A DNA stretch of 64,000 nucleotides from Saprospirales bacterium GYS_P2D (GTDB lineage: Bacteria > Bacteroidota > Bacteroidia > Chitinophagales > Saprospiraceae). The stretch covers positions 1-64,000 of the forward strand of contig WUUP01000013.1 of the NCBI GenBank assembly GCA_009833045.1. Reading direction: 5' to 3'. A program made the position numbers and the translations under genes. Below the pieces are notes generated by a model. The model did not search any database and was not told where the DNA came from. It worked only from the letters and a program-made list of their open reading frames with translations. Shown here piece by piece: positions 1 to 7,622 of the stretch (position 1 is the first letter of the stretch; every line of letters starts with the position of its first letter).

Positions 1-867
1 GCCGGAAATTCTGTAGCGACACTCGTATTATCTCCGATCAGGTTATGACCTCCATCAATTATGGAGCCACTAACTCTATATATATCCGGTCCTGATCCAT
101 CATCAGTATTCTTTGCGACAACACTATTGGTCAGCGTCAACGTGCCGGGGGTGGAGTTGAAGATCCCCCCCCCGAATTGAGCGGAATTGCCACTCACCGT
201 ACTATTGGTCAGCGTCAACGTGCCGGGGGTGGAGTTGAAGATCCCCCCCCCGTCGCCGAAGGAAGCGGAATTGCCACTCACCGTACTATTGGTCAGCGTC
301 AACGTGCCGAAGTTGTAAATCCCCCCCCCCGTCTCTGGAAGCGGAATTGCCACTCACCGTACTATTGGTCAGCGTCAACGTGCCGAAGTTGTAGATCCCC
401 CCCCCCGCTCTTGAAGCGGAATTGCCACTCACCGTACTATTGGTCAGCGTCAACGTGCCTTGATTATATATTGCCCCTCCAGAAGTTCCCGAAAAAGGTT
501 GATTTGGCGATGCCCCATTACCTCCTTGCATCTTGATGCTGGAGATGGATATGGTATGTCCTGTCGGGATGTAGAAGATACGAGAGGTATTCATACCGTC
601 GATGATGGTGTTGGTGGTGTCATTGCCGAGGATGACGAGGTTTTTGTTGAGGGTGATCTCGGTGGTGAGCATTATAGGCATACCATCGATAGTGGTGGAG
701 AAGGTGATGGTATCGCCACTGGTGGCATCAAGGACGGCCTGTCGTAGCGAGCCTGGGCCGGTATCGTTAGTATTAGTGATCTCGATAGTGGCAGCATAGG
801 ATAAGTATGGGAGCACCATCATAAGGTATAAAATGATATATCGAGCGTGGTAGGATATAGTTGTCAT
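1..867 (-). CDS. Secreted repeat protein (polymorphic outer membrane / choice-of-anchor type), frameshifted, 3' end outside window
   Basis: The start chosen is the ATG at 865-867, followed by a signal peptide ending near SYAA; an in-frame ATG at 912 would put 15 polar residues ahead of it. The mature part begins with a motif (NDTGPGSLRQAV) common to beta-helical CSLREA/choice-of-anchor proteins. It then has 26-residue repeats of the type GGGIYNFGTLTLTNSTVSGN, as in chlamydial-type polymorphic outer membrane proteins. Each GGG is encoded by a run of 9-10 G. In the run at 321-330 there is one G too many, so the reading frame shifts and ends at 286. Past that run the original frame is open again to base 1 (SGPDIY, DGGHNLIGDN). 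Either the gene switches by slipped-strand change or the base is an error. Likely a cell-surface protein; ligand unknown. Confidence 0.75.
165..406 (-). repeat. Four 76-78 bp coding repeats, each with a 9-10 base G tract
   Basis: C runs on the plus strand lie at 165-173 (9), 243-251 (9), 321-330 (10) and 397-406 (10), spaced 78, 78 and 76 bases. Each follows a conserved segment encoding TLTLTNSTVSGNSA. The 10-base run at 397-406 is in frame because its first G belongs to a GCG codon. The one at 321-330 follows GAC and is out of frame. Confidence 0.9.
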
Positions 868-932
868 AGTATTGGGTGTATTAGTATCGGTGATGTGGAT
901 GATGGCTTTCAATGTGGTGTAGTCTATTATTT

Positions 933-1184
933 TTATTGTGCAGGTAGAGATAGGTATCCTAACTCAAAGGCTCGCCGTACGAGGCCTGCCGTATTTTTGA
1001 CGCTAAATTTTCTCATCAGATTTTTTCGATGAGTGATAGCGGTATGTTTACTGATATACAGCAGCTGTGCGATCTGCTTGGCCGTATACTCATAGGCGAT
1101 GAGATGTAGCACTTCTTGCTCTCTGGTGGAGATAGTCGACAGGAGCTGAGTATCTGCCATTTTTGCAGATGACTTACTATTCAT
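933..1184 (-). CDS. Stand-alone LuxR-type HTH protein
   Basis: This 83-residue protein consists almost only of a GerE/LuxR DNA-binding domain. TREQEVLHLIA forms the first helix, TAKQIAQLLYISKHTAITHR the helix-turn-helix, and the last helix is KNTAGLVRRAFELGYL. There is no receiver or sensing domain, so it may act as a transcription factor without phosphorylation control or as a partner of a larger regulator. It lies 66 bases upstream of the repeat-protein gene on the same strand and may control or be co-transcribed with it; that link is inferred. A second ATG at codon 9 is a possible start. Confidence 0.75.
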   Translation of the reverse strand: MNSKSSAKMADTQLLSTISTREQEVLHLIAYEYTAKQIAQLLYISKHTAITHRKNLMRKFSVKNTAGLVRRAFELGYLSLPAQ

Positions 1185-1555
1185 TTTTTTGATTTATTCT
1201 ATGGTGTCAATACTCCATCTCTATCTTACTTCCACCACTCTGATTAGCAGCTTTTGCTGATCGGATGTGGAGATGACAGTAATGGTGATGGAGATACTCA
1301 TGATGGCTTTTCAGAGGATGAATGTCGATCATCAGAAAAGGCCAAAATGATACATTCATAAAGTAAAGAGAACCGCAGCTGTAGTGATTGGTATATTGTC
1401 TCAAATGCTGCGTTTATTGTTGCATCTGTGGTTTATTGTTGCATCTGTGGTCTATTGTCTTGTTTTTGCTCCTATAGAGCCTCTCATGACACCTTTTAAA
1501 TCATCATTAGCGATAAGCGATAATCAAAATATATAGATGGAAAAGCGATAATAAA
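1185..1555. other. Gene-free stretch with a short tandem repeat
   Basis: No convincing gene is seen; a 65-codon minus-strand ORF here (1207-1404) has no recognisable domain. A 19-base unit (gtttattgttgcatctgtg) occurs twice in direct succession at 1412-1430 and 1431-1449, followed by the first ten bases of a third, imperfect copy. Confidence 0.6.
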
Positions 1556-3313
1556 TTAGCTCACCTGATGAAGTACTTCTACGACTGTGGGATGAGATCT
1601 GAATAGATCCCAATGTGGCTCTGAGATGATATGCTTGAGCCCAAAATCTCGCTCCTCATAGGCCTGTGCCAAGTATTGGATAGCTTGAGCTTCATGACCT
1701 AAGTGAAAATTAATCAATGCCAAAATCGTGGGTTGGATCCACTTCTCAGATTGCAGCTTTTCTAAATGATCGAGTAGCAGGGGTAGTAGATTTTTGTCAC
1801 CATGATAGTAGTGAAAAATATATCTACCCACCGTCCATATACTGACTCTGAGAGGTAGTGCTTGCTGATTAGAAAAAGTCAGGCGAGCTTTTAGCAGATC
1901 TCCTTTGTGGTAGTAGCTGAGGGCTAATATTTCATTGAGGAGTGCATTATCTGGAAATTTTGGAATGAGTGGCAAAAAAAGGTCTATAGCCTTATCATAT
2001 TGAGCCGCTCGACGATAGATATCTGCGAGGCTAAACCAAGCATTGTATCCCAATGGGTCTAATGAGTATGCTTTCTCCGCTAAGGGGATCGCCCGATCAT
2101 AGTCTCCATGAAATGCATAAAAATAGGCCTTGATCCTATATGCATCCATAGCCATAGGGTCATAGTGTATCGCCTGATCAAATGCTCCTATGGCTGCATC
2201 AAAATCATAGTCGAAGTAAAATTTTAACCAAGCATTAATGATATATCCTTCTGCGGCAGTTGGTTGGAGTTTGACAGCCTGTTCGTAGGAGGTCTGGATC
2301 TTGTCGAGAGCATCCATTGGGCGACAGCCTGCAAAAATACATTTGTACAGCATGGCATAAGCCATCCCAAAGTAAGCATGTACAAAACTGGGATCAAGCT
2401 TAGTCGCTTCTTCGAAAAAATACATGCTGAGGTCTAAGTCACTACGCAGCTCAAACTGCAATCTCCCCTTGAGATATAAGTCATAGGCTCGTATGCTTTT
2501 TGTTTTTGGCTTTACTATGAGTGATTCATTCTCTTTTTGTAGTAATGTGATGCTCAGTTTTTGGACGATTTTTCTGGCGATATCTTCCTGCATCTGAAAA
2601 ATATCTTCTAATTCTCGATCGTACTTTTCTGTCCAGACCTGATATCCATCAGATGTCGTGTAGAGTGTGACTATGACTCGCACCTTCTGATCACTGATGC
2701 GTATGGTGCCGGTCAGTACATGAGCTACACGTAGCTTTCGTCCGATGAGGACGATATCTTCCTGAGAGTTTTTAAAATAAAACGAAGATGCCCTGCCAGC
2801 TACATTGAGATTGTCCAGCTGTGATAGGCTATATAGTATCTCTTCTGCCATGCCATCACTGAAGTGAGTCTCCGCAGTGTGACTGACAAAGGGTAATATG
2901 GCAATAGAGGATTGCTGAGTGCTTGAGAGATTTTCAGGAGAGGCATTGGTAGCCTTTGAATTAGCTCTTGCTTGTCTGATAGCTTCTGTCCTATACTCAG
3001 TGGGAGATAGTTGATATTCTTGTTGGAAGTATTTGCTGAGGTTTTGTGGGCTGGGTATCCCGACTTCGTATGCTATCTCAGAGATGTTCTGATCGGTAGT
3101 AGCGAGTAGCCTCTTGGCATAGGCCATTCTTTTTTTTCGCAGATAGAGAGCGGTAGAGAGTCCTGTGAGAGATTTTAGTTTTCGGTGGAGATGAGATCGG
3201 CTGATCCTCAGCTGGAGACAAATACTATCGATCGAGAGTTCCTTGTTTTTCATCAGGTGATCTATAGATGAATCCACTAATCCTAAAAACCCACTCTGCT
3301 GTATCTGCTCCAT
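1556..3313 (-). CDS. AraC-family HTH regulator fused to TolB-like and TPR domains
   Basis: The first ~105 residues are an AraC-type double helix-turn-helix (LQLRISRSHLHRKLKSLTG, then ISEIAYEVGI...NLSKYFQQEY). Residues ~135-260 form a TolB/FlgO-like domain (SIAILPFVSH, FSDGMAEEILYSLSQ, VLTGTIRISDQKVRV) that in many bacteria links cyclase or HTH outputs to TPRs. The remainder (~275-585) is a chain of tetratricopeptide repeats with the A/G/Y pattern. No membrane segment is evident, so it is probably a cytosolic DNA-binding protein whose TPR part senses a partner. The architecture is common in Bacteroidota, but its signal is unknown. It is divergent from the patatin gene with ~180 bases between them. 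Confidence 0.85.
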   Translation of the reverse strand: MEQIQQSGFLGLVDSSIDHLMKNKELSIDSICLQLRISRSHLHRKLKSLTGLSTALYLRKKRMAYAKRLLATTDQNISEIAYEVGIPSPQNLSKYFQQEYQLSPTEYRTEAIRQARANSKATNASPENLSSTQQSSIAILPFVSHTAETHFSDGMAEEILYSLSQLDNLNVAGRASSFYFKNSQEDIVLIGRKLRVAHVLTGTIRISDQKVRVIVTLYTTSDGYQVWTEKYDRELEDIFQMQEDIARKIVQKLSITLLQKENESLIVKPKTKSIRAYDLYLKGRLQFELRSDLDLSMYFFEEATKLDPSFVHAYFGMAYAMLYKCIFAGCRPMDALDKIQTSYEQAVKLQPTAAEGYIINAWLKFYFDYDFDAAIGAFDQAIHYDPMAMDAYRIKAYFYAFHGDYDRAIPLAEKAYSLDPLGYNAWFSLADIYRRAAQYDKAIDLFLPLIPKFPDNALLNEILALSYYHKGDLLKARLTFSNQQALPLRVSIWTVGRYIFHYYHGDKNLLPLLLDHLEKLQSEKWIQPTILALINFHLGHEAQAIQYLAQAYEERDFGLKHIISEPHWDLFRSHPTVVEVLHQVS

Positions 3314-3490
3314 ATAGTGGATGTAAAATAGCTAAACTACTCCATACGAAATCGAGTGAGAAGTATGAATATGAAAAACAGGTAGAAATAGGTAGGAGTG
3401 ATGAGATGACAAATAAGAATATGAAGACAAATAGTCTCAATATTAGCTTTTGGTGGAATCAAAATCCCCCCTCAAGCTGTTTATTCTATA

Positions 3491-4282
3491 ATGAAGCATC
3501 GATCGCATTTAGCATTAGTTTTTTCTGGAGGTGGCGCCCGAGGATCCTATCAGGTAGGAGCCTGGAGGGCTATGTCCGAGACTGGACTCGCCGGACGTAT
3601 AGGTGGTGTTTATGGGACCTCTGTAGGAGCTATCAATGCTGCTGCTTTTGCTCAGGGTGACTATCGCCTCGCTGAGGATATCTGGCGTGAGATCAATTAT
3701 GAAAAGGTATTCGCTGATCTCTCTGATCAAAAGATTGATAAGTTAACTCGCTCCGAATATGTACGCTTATTCAGGAGTATCGTACAGCAGGGAGGCCTGC
3801 AGGTTGAGCCACTGAAAAAGCTATTGCGAGAAGCGCTCTCAGAAGAAAAAATACGGCAGTCGGCTGTTGATTTTGGCTTAGTCGTCTATGATCTCACACA
3901 TCGTAAGCCGCTCTATCTACGTAAGAAGGATATCCCTGAAGGACAGCTCATCGAGTATGTGATCGCCAGTGCTACCTTCCCATTATTTCAGCCTCACAAG
4001 ATAGATGATACACTCTTTTGGGATGGAGGCATCAGTGACAATCGGCCCATGCGTCTACTCAATGATAAGAAGTCCGTCGAAAAAGTGATCTGTGTAGATG
4101 TGACGATCGCTCGACACTTCTGGAAGAACAAAAGGCCAAATAATGATGCTGAGGTATTCTATCTCCGGCCATCAAAGCTACTCGGTAGTCCTATGGCATT
4201 CAAAAATCAAAGAATACGCAAAAATATGCGGTTGGGCTATGTCGATACTATCGCACAGCTACGAGAGGGTGATGTTATTTAG
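3491..4282 (+). CDS. Patatin-like phospholipase
   Basis: The 263-residue protein has all patatin motifs. The glycine-rich oxyanion loop GGGARGSYQVG is at 13-23. The nucleophile elbow GTSVG gives Ser44, and the dyad partner is Asp178 in DGG. A Pro-rich core (ASATFPLFQP) precedes Asp178. The short length and absence of a signal peptide suggest a cytosolic or membrane-associated lipid acyl hydrolase rather than a secreted toxin. It overlaps by four bases, convergently, with the methyltransferase gene. Confidence 0.9.
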   Translation: MKHRSHLALVFSGGGARGSYQVGAWRAMSETGLAGRIGGVYGTSVGAINAAAFAQGDYRLAEDIWREINYEKVFADLSDQKIDKLTRSEYVRLFRSIVQQGGLQVEPLKKLLREALSEEKIRQSAVDFGLVVYDLTHRKPLYLRKKDIPEGQLIEYVIASATFPLFQPHKIDDTLFWDGGISDNRPMRLLNDKKSVEKVICVDVTIARHFWKNKRPNNDAEVFYLRPSKLLGSPMAFKNQRIRKNMRLGYVDTIAQLREGDVI

Positions 4283-4869
4283 CTGATCTTTTTCTGGGCT
4301 ATAAAAAACAGCTCCGAGCCCTGTCGGGGCTCTATAGAGTTATAGCTATCCTCCATGGTCTTGATATCGAAATAAGGCTCAAAAAGAGTCAGGTAGTCCG
4401 CTCTACAGCCTCCATAGGGTGGATGATCCTCTCTCATCGGCACTCCGAATAAAAGACCAGCTAACTTACCTCCAGGCTTTAATATGCGATGCATATGCTG
4501 GACATAGTCAGCTCTCAGAGCTGGGTCAAGTGCACAAAAGAAGGTCTGCTCGATGATCAAGTCATACTGCCCCGTATGCTCAAAGAAATTTTGGAGATGA
4601 AGATGATCTTTAGGGAATGTAGGTAAACGCTCCGATAGACTCTGAATGGCCAAGGGAGCTATGTCCACAACGTGCACCTCTGAGTATCCTTGCTTATGGA
4701 GATACTCTGCTTCATAGGCATTGCCAGCTCCTGGGATGAGTATTTTTAGATCTTTGGTCGTGAGCTGGTCGATATATTCTTTCAGCGGAGTAGAGACATG
4801 ACCGATATCCCAGCCGGTCTCTTGATTCTCATACTTGCTATTCCAAAAATCTTGGTTTAATTCTATCAT
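4279..4869 (-). CDS. TPMT-family SAM-dependent methyltransferase
   Basis: The opening (NQDFWNSKYENQETGWDIG) is the thiopurine S-methyltransferase family signature. GAGNAYEAEYL is the SAM-binding motif I, VVDIAP the acidic loop, and EQTFFCALDP the post-II motif. The start at 4869 is preferred over an ATG at 4911, since that one lies inside the upstream DsrE-like gene and the family N-terminus begins here; AAGGAAG precedes the ATG closely. Bacterial members methylate thiol, halide or metalloid substrates; substrate unknown. It is the last gene of an SDR/DsrE/TPMT series. Confidence 0.85.
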   Translation of the reverse strand: MIELNQDFWNSKYENQETGWDIGHVSTPLKEYIDQLTTKDLKILIPGAGNAYEAEYLHKQGYSEVHVVDIAPLAIQSLSERLPTFPKDHLHLQNFFEHTGQYDLIIEQTFFCALDPALRADYVQHMHRILKPGGKLAGLLFGVPMREDHPPYGGCRADYLTLFEPYFDIKTMEDSYNSIEPRQGSELFFIAQKKIS

Positions 4870-4876
4870 CTTCCTT

Positions 4877-5407
4877 TTAAAATTTGATGACTGTATAGCC
4901 CTCATTACCAAACTCTACCAAAACAGTCATCGCTGAGAGGGATAGCTCTATCCCGTCGATAATCTGGTCCTTTGGGATGTCTCGGGAGCGAGATGACTGT
5001 CCGCAGAAATAGAGCTGTACCCCATTATCCAGTAGCTGATTGATGAGTGGGCGATTAGGGTTGTCAGTACCATATTTAGCTTTGTAATACTCATCTCGGA
5101 GTATCTCTGTGCTGGCTTTATTATGTATGACTGCAGCGACATGCAGCTGATCAGCTGGCACTCCTGCCTGCGCATGCATATTGAGAAATCTCGCTATGGT
5201 ATTTAGCTGAACGTTGACCTGATCATGTACATCATCGCTGCCGTATATGTCAAATATTACTCGATACTCTCGCTCTGTATCCGTCTGGTAGTCGACGTCA
5301 TCTATTGCCCAGACCTGTCCATAGCCCTCGATGATGGGCCCATCAGATTTTTGTGCACTGAGCTCTGCCACCATGAGGAGGCAGAGCAAATAGAATAATT
5401 GTTTCAT
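4877..5407 (-). CDS. Exported DsrE/DsrF-like protein
   Basis: A signal peptide (MKQLFYLLCLLMVAELSAQ) precedes a DsrE-like alpha/beta domain. The domain shows RVIFDIYG, the Ala-rich helix and a cysteine in LYFCGQS at the position used by the family for sulfur handling. Homologues of this exported subgroup are widespread in marine Bacteroidota and usually called DsrE-family proteins without defined function. The stop lies 8 bases upstream of the methyltransferase start and the SDR stop is 6 bases upstream of this start, so the three are probably one operon. Confidence 0.8.
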   Translation of the reverse strand: MKQLFYLLCLLMVAELSAQKSDGPIIEGYGQVWAIDDVDYQTDTEREYRVIFDIYGSDDVHDQVNVQLNTIARFLNMHAQAGVPADQLHVAAVIHNKASTEILRDEYYKAKYGTDNPNRPLINQLLDNGVQLYFCGQSSRSRDIPKDQIIDGIELSLSAMTVLVEFGNEGYTVIKF

Positions 5408-5412
5408 ATCGA

Positions 5413-6126
5413 TTATCCTTTTTTAGGAGGCATCGTAGGGCGTACTTCGATCTTAGATGGGAGCGTACGAGGATTCATTTTGAGTAGATCTATGACCAGT
5501 TCGCCGATATCTTCTGGCTGAATCTTCCACTCATCTTCTTTGTTGGGCACATGATTATTGAAGTAGGTAGCTACTGATCCTGGCATGATAGTACTGACCT
5601 TGATACCATACTGACGTAGATCGAGCATCACTGCCTGAGTGAATCCCACCACACCAAATTTACTCGCATTGTAGGCAGAGCCATTAGCAAAGAAATTAGT
5701 CCCTGCGAGGCTGGCGATGGTGATGAAATAGCCTTCGGTTTTCTTGAGTGGCTCTATGGATGACTTGATGGTATTGTATACTCCAGTCAGATTGATATCT
5801 ATGACCTCATGCCACTGCTGCGGAGTGAGATCCTCGATAGATGCGAAGTGTCCGACCCCGGCATTAGCTATGACGATATCGATCTGGCCCCATACGTCGA
5901 GTGCTTTTTTGACCATAGCCTCTTGATCCTCCATCTGGCGTACATCGGCTTGGAGACCTATACATTTTCCTTTGCCGATGGCCGTGAGTTTTGCGGCACT
6001 TTCTTCTGCTTTTTCCAGACTTCTACTGGTCACGATGACATTGACACCTTCAGCGATGAGGCATTCTGCGATGCCATATCCGATTCCTTTAGATCCTCCT
6101 GTGACGAGTGCTACTTTTCCAGTCAT
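5413..6126 (-). CDS. Short-chain dehydrogenase/reductase
   Basis: Classical SDR of 237 residues. TGGSKGIG (9-16) is the dinucleotide-binding motif, NAGVG the NAG motif, and a Ser (TIASLAG) with YNASK near residue 150 forms the catalytic set. Ser/Arg residues after the second strand (TSRSLEKA) favour NADP(H). The substrate cannot be deduced. It is the first gene of the minus-strand series with the DsrE-like and methyltransferase genes. Confidence 0.9.
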   Translation of the reverse strand: MTGKVALVTGGSKGIGYGIAECLIAEGVNVIVTSRSLEKAEESAAKLTAIGKGKCIGLQADVRQMEDQEAMVKKALDVWGQIDIVIANAGVGHFASIEDLTPQQWHEVIDINLTGVYNTIKSSIEPLKKTEGYFITIASLAGTNFFANGSAYNASKFGVVGFTQAVMLDLRQYGIKVSTIMPGSVATYFNNHVPNKEDEWKIQPEDIGELVIDLLKMNPRTLPSKIEVRPTMPPKKG

Positions 6127-6278
6127 TCTTTGTCTACTTTCTATTGTTAGTTAAATCTTTTAGTTGAAATATAGAATGTATAACTCAGACTGACAGGCAA
6201 AGTTTTTTAGCCCCATTTCATTTTTGGGATTTAATGGGGTGGAGATCACACAGTCCAGTGCTAATAATCGTCTTTTCT

Positions 6279-6662
6279 TTACTCTGGATAGTTGTTCTGT
6301 ATCCAGCAGGTGATGATCTCGAGCTGGATATCACTCAGGTCGTCTTGTAGTGATTCTGGATATACACTTTGATTAGGTGGCATACCAGTAGTAGGGTTAT
6401 TGCGACGATCGATGACTCGCTCTACGAAGCTACCATCATTGAGAAAACGCTCGAGCCCCTCATATGAAGTCAGGTCTCCAGGTACTCCACCAGTGAATCC
6501 ATCATGACAGCCACTGTAGGCGCAGGTCTGGTCGATGATGTCTTTGACATTAGTACTGTAGGCGGTACCCTCGTCGCAGGTAGCTGCAGGCTCTACTTGG
6601 TCTTTGGAGCAGGCGAGAATAGTGATCAGGACAGCGGATAGTGTGAGACTTTTTATTTTCAT
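6279..6662 (-). CDS. Cytochrome c-like lipoprotein with CX4CH motif
   Basis: The N-terminus is a lipoprotein signal with Cys18 (ITILACS). Residues 47-53 read CAYSGCH, a CX4CH variant of the haem-attachment site CXXCH, and TGMPP near residue 94 offers a methionine ligand, as in small cytochrome c domains. Similar proteins in Bacteroidota and Planctomycetes are annotated as cytochrome c-type. A role in periplasmic electron transfer is inferred. The gene lies 9 bases downstream of the nucleotidyltransferase gene. Confidence 0.65.
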   Translation of the reverse strand: MKIKSLTLSAVLITILACSKDQVEPAATCDEGTAYSTNVKDIIDQTCAYSGCHDGFTGGVPGDLTSYEGLERFLNDGSFVERVIDRRNNPTTGMPPNQSVYPESLQDDLSDIQLEIITCWIQNNYPE

Positions 6663-6671
6663 AGATATAGA

Positions 6672-7286
6672 TCAGTTTTCTAAAAATCTAACGAGGCGCT
6701 GGTAGTCCATCATATTGTCCACATCAAAGAAATGGTTAATGCTATTGACTTCTACTTCGGTGTAGTTTTCCTTATTATTCTGAATGACTACACGTGCATC
6801 AGCGTCAGCAGGTAGCTGTAGGATCTGCTGCTTGTAGGCACTATGAAATATCACAGGGTGTCCTATGCTCCCCTTATAGATCGGCCTGACGATTGGGTAG
6901 TCTATAGATGATAGCATATCACTATAGGCCTTGATTATTTCATTGTAGTCCTCTGATGTGATCATAGGCATATCTCCCAGACATATCATGAATCCCTCGG
7001 CATCTGCCGATAGCTGACTCATAGCAGATTTGATGCTGAATGATTGCCCTCTTTTGTGAGCAGAATTGTAGATGAACTGGACACCCTCTATATCTCCCAG
7101 TGCATCGATGACCTGATCATGCTCATGTCCTACTACTACGATGACCCTCTGTGCCTCACTGGCACTCACTGCTGATACCACTCGATGTATCATCGTGGTA
7201 TCTCCGGTCTTTAGTAAGAGCTTATTTTCTTTAGGCATCCTACGGGAGCTCCCCGCAGCTAATACTATGGCATCAATCTTCCTCAA
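6672..7286 (-). CDS. MobA-like NTP transferase (MocA type)
   Basis: The protein begins with the nucleotidyltransferase signature AAGSSRRMPKENKLLL (10-25) and has CLGDMPMI (~103-110), the metal-binding aspartate loop. GHPVIF near residue 160 is typical of molybdenum-cofactor cytidylyl/guanylyltransferases and of related sugar-type enzymes. No molybdoenzyme or cofactor gene lies next to it, so the precise acceptor is uncertain. It would be cytosolic. Confidence 0.75.
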   Translation of the reverse strand: MRKIDAIVLAAGSSRRMPKENKLLLKTGDTTMIHRVVSAVSASEAQRVIVVVGHEHDQVIDALGDIEGVQFIYNSAHKRGQSFSIKSAMSQLSADAEGFMICLGDMPMITSEDYNEIIKAYSDMLSSIDYPIVRPIYKGSIGHPVIFHSAYKQQILQLPADADARVVIQNNKENYTEVEVNSINHFFDVDNMMDYQRLVRFLEN

Positions 7287-7622
7287 TCTTCCAGATCCTT
7301 TATTAAATATTCTGTATGTTCAACAAATAACGTATCGATTACGTTATCCTATCTTCTTTGGGCATGCACCCTGTTCAAAACTTCAAAATTAGCTTTTTGG
7401 TCTAAGTGCTACCGCATTTTTAATCTATGAAAAATGATAAATACATAGCAACTACTGTATATCATAGATCATAAAGGACTTAGGATAAACCTTTGTTAAT
7501 GAAAATAAGAATGCTGCTGTACCCCTTTTAAATTGATAATTTTGTGGATCATGGATTATAGGAAGTATGCATGAACTCATGTGCTATTTCTTTTTCGCCA
7601 TCATTTTTTTAGACATTAATAC
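7287..7622. other. Divergent intergenic region with a possible promoter
   Basis: There is no gene between the nucleotidyltransferase and the ABC exporter. A TAATTTTG at 7537-7544 fits the Bacteroidota -7 element TAnnTTTG for the exporter gene, but no good TTTG lies 19 bases upstream. Confidence 0.4.

Noticed and set aside
160-440. Possible CRISPR array because of the regular 76-78 base spacing
   Set aside because: The repeats are in-frame protein-coding units without unique spacers and no cas gene is present in the window.
177-536. Plus-strand repeat ORF with GIATHRTIGQRQRA units
   Set aside because: Antisense shadow of the repeat-protein gene; the minus strand has the signal peptide and recognisable repeats.
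1207-1404. Minus-strand 65-codon ORF
   Set aside because: His-rich translation without domain, in a stretch with a tandem repeat; not convincing.
6211-6239. ccccatt/aatgggg hairpin as a terminator
   Set aside because: Only 7 base pairs with a 15-base loop and no T run on the required strand.
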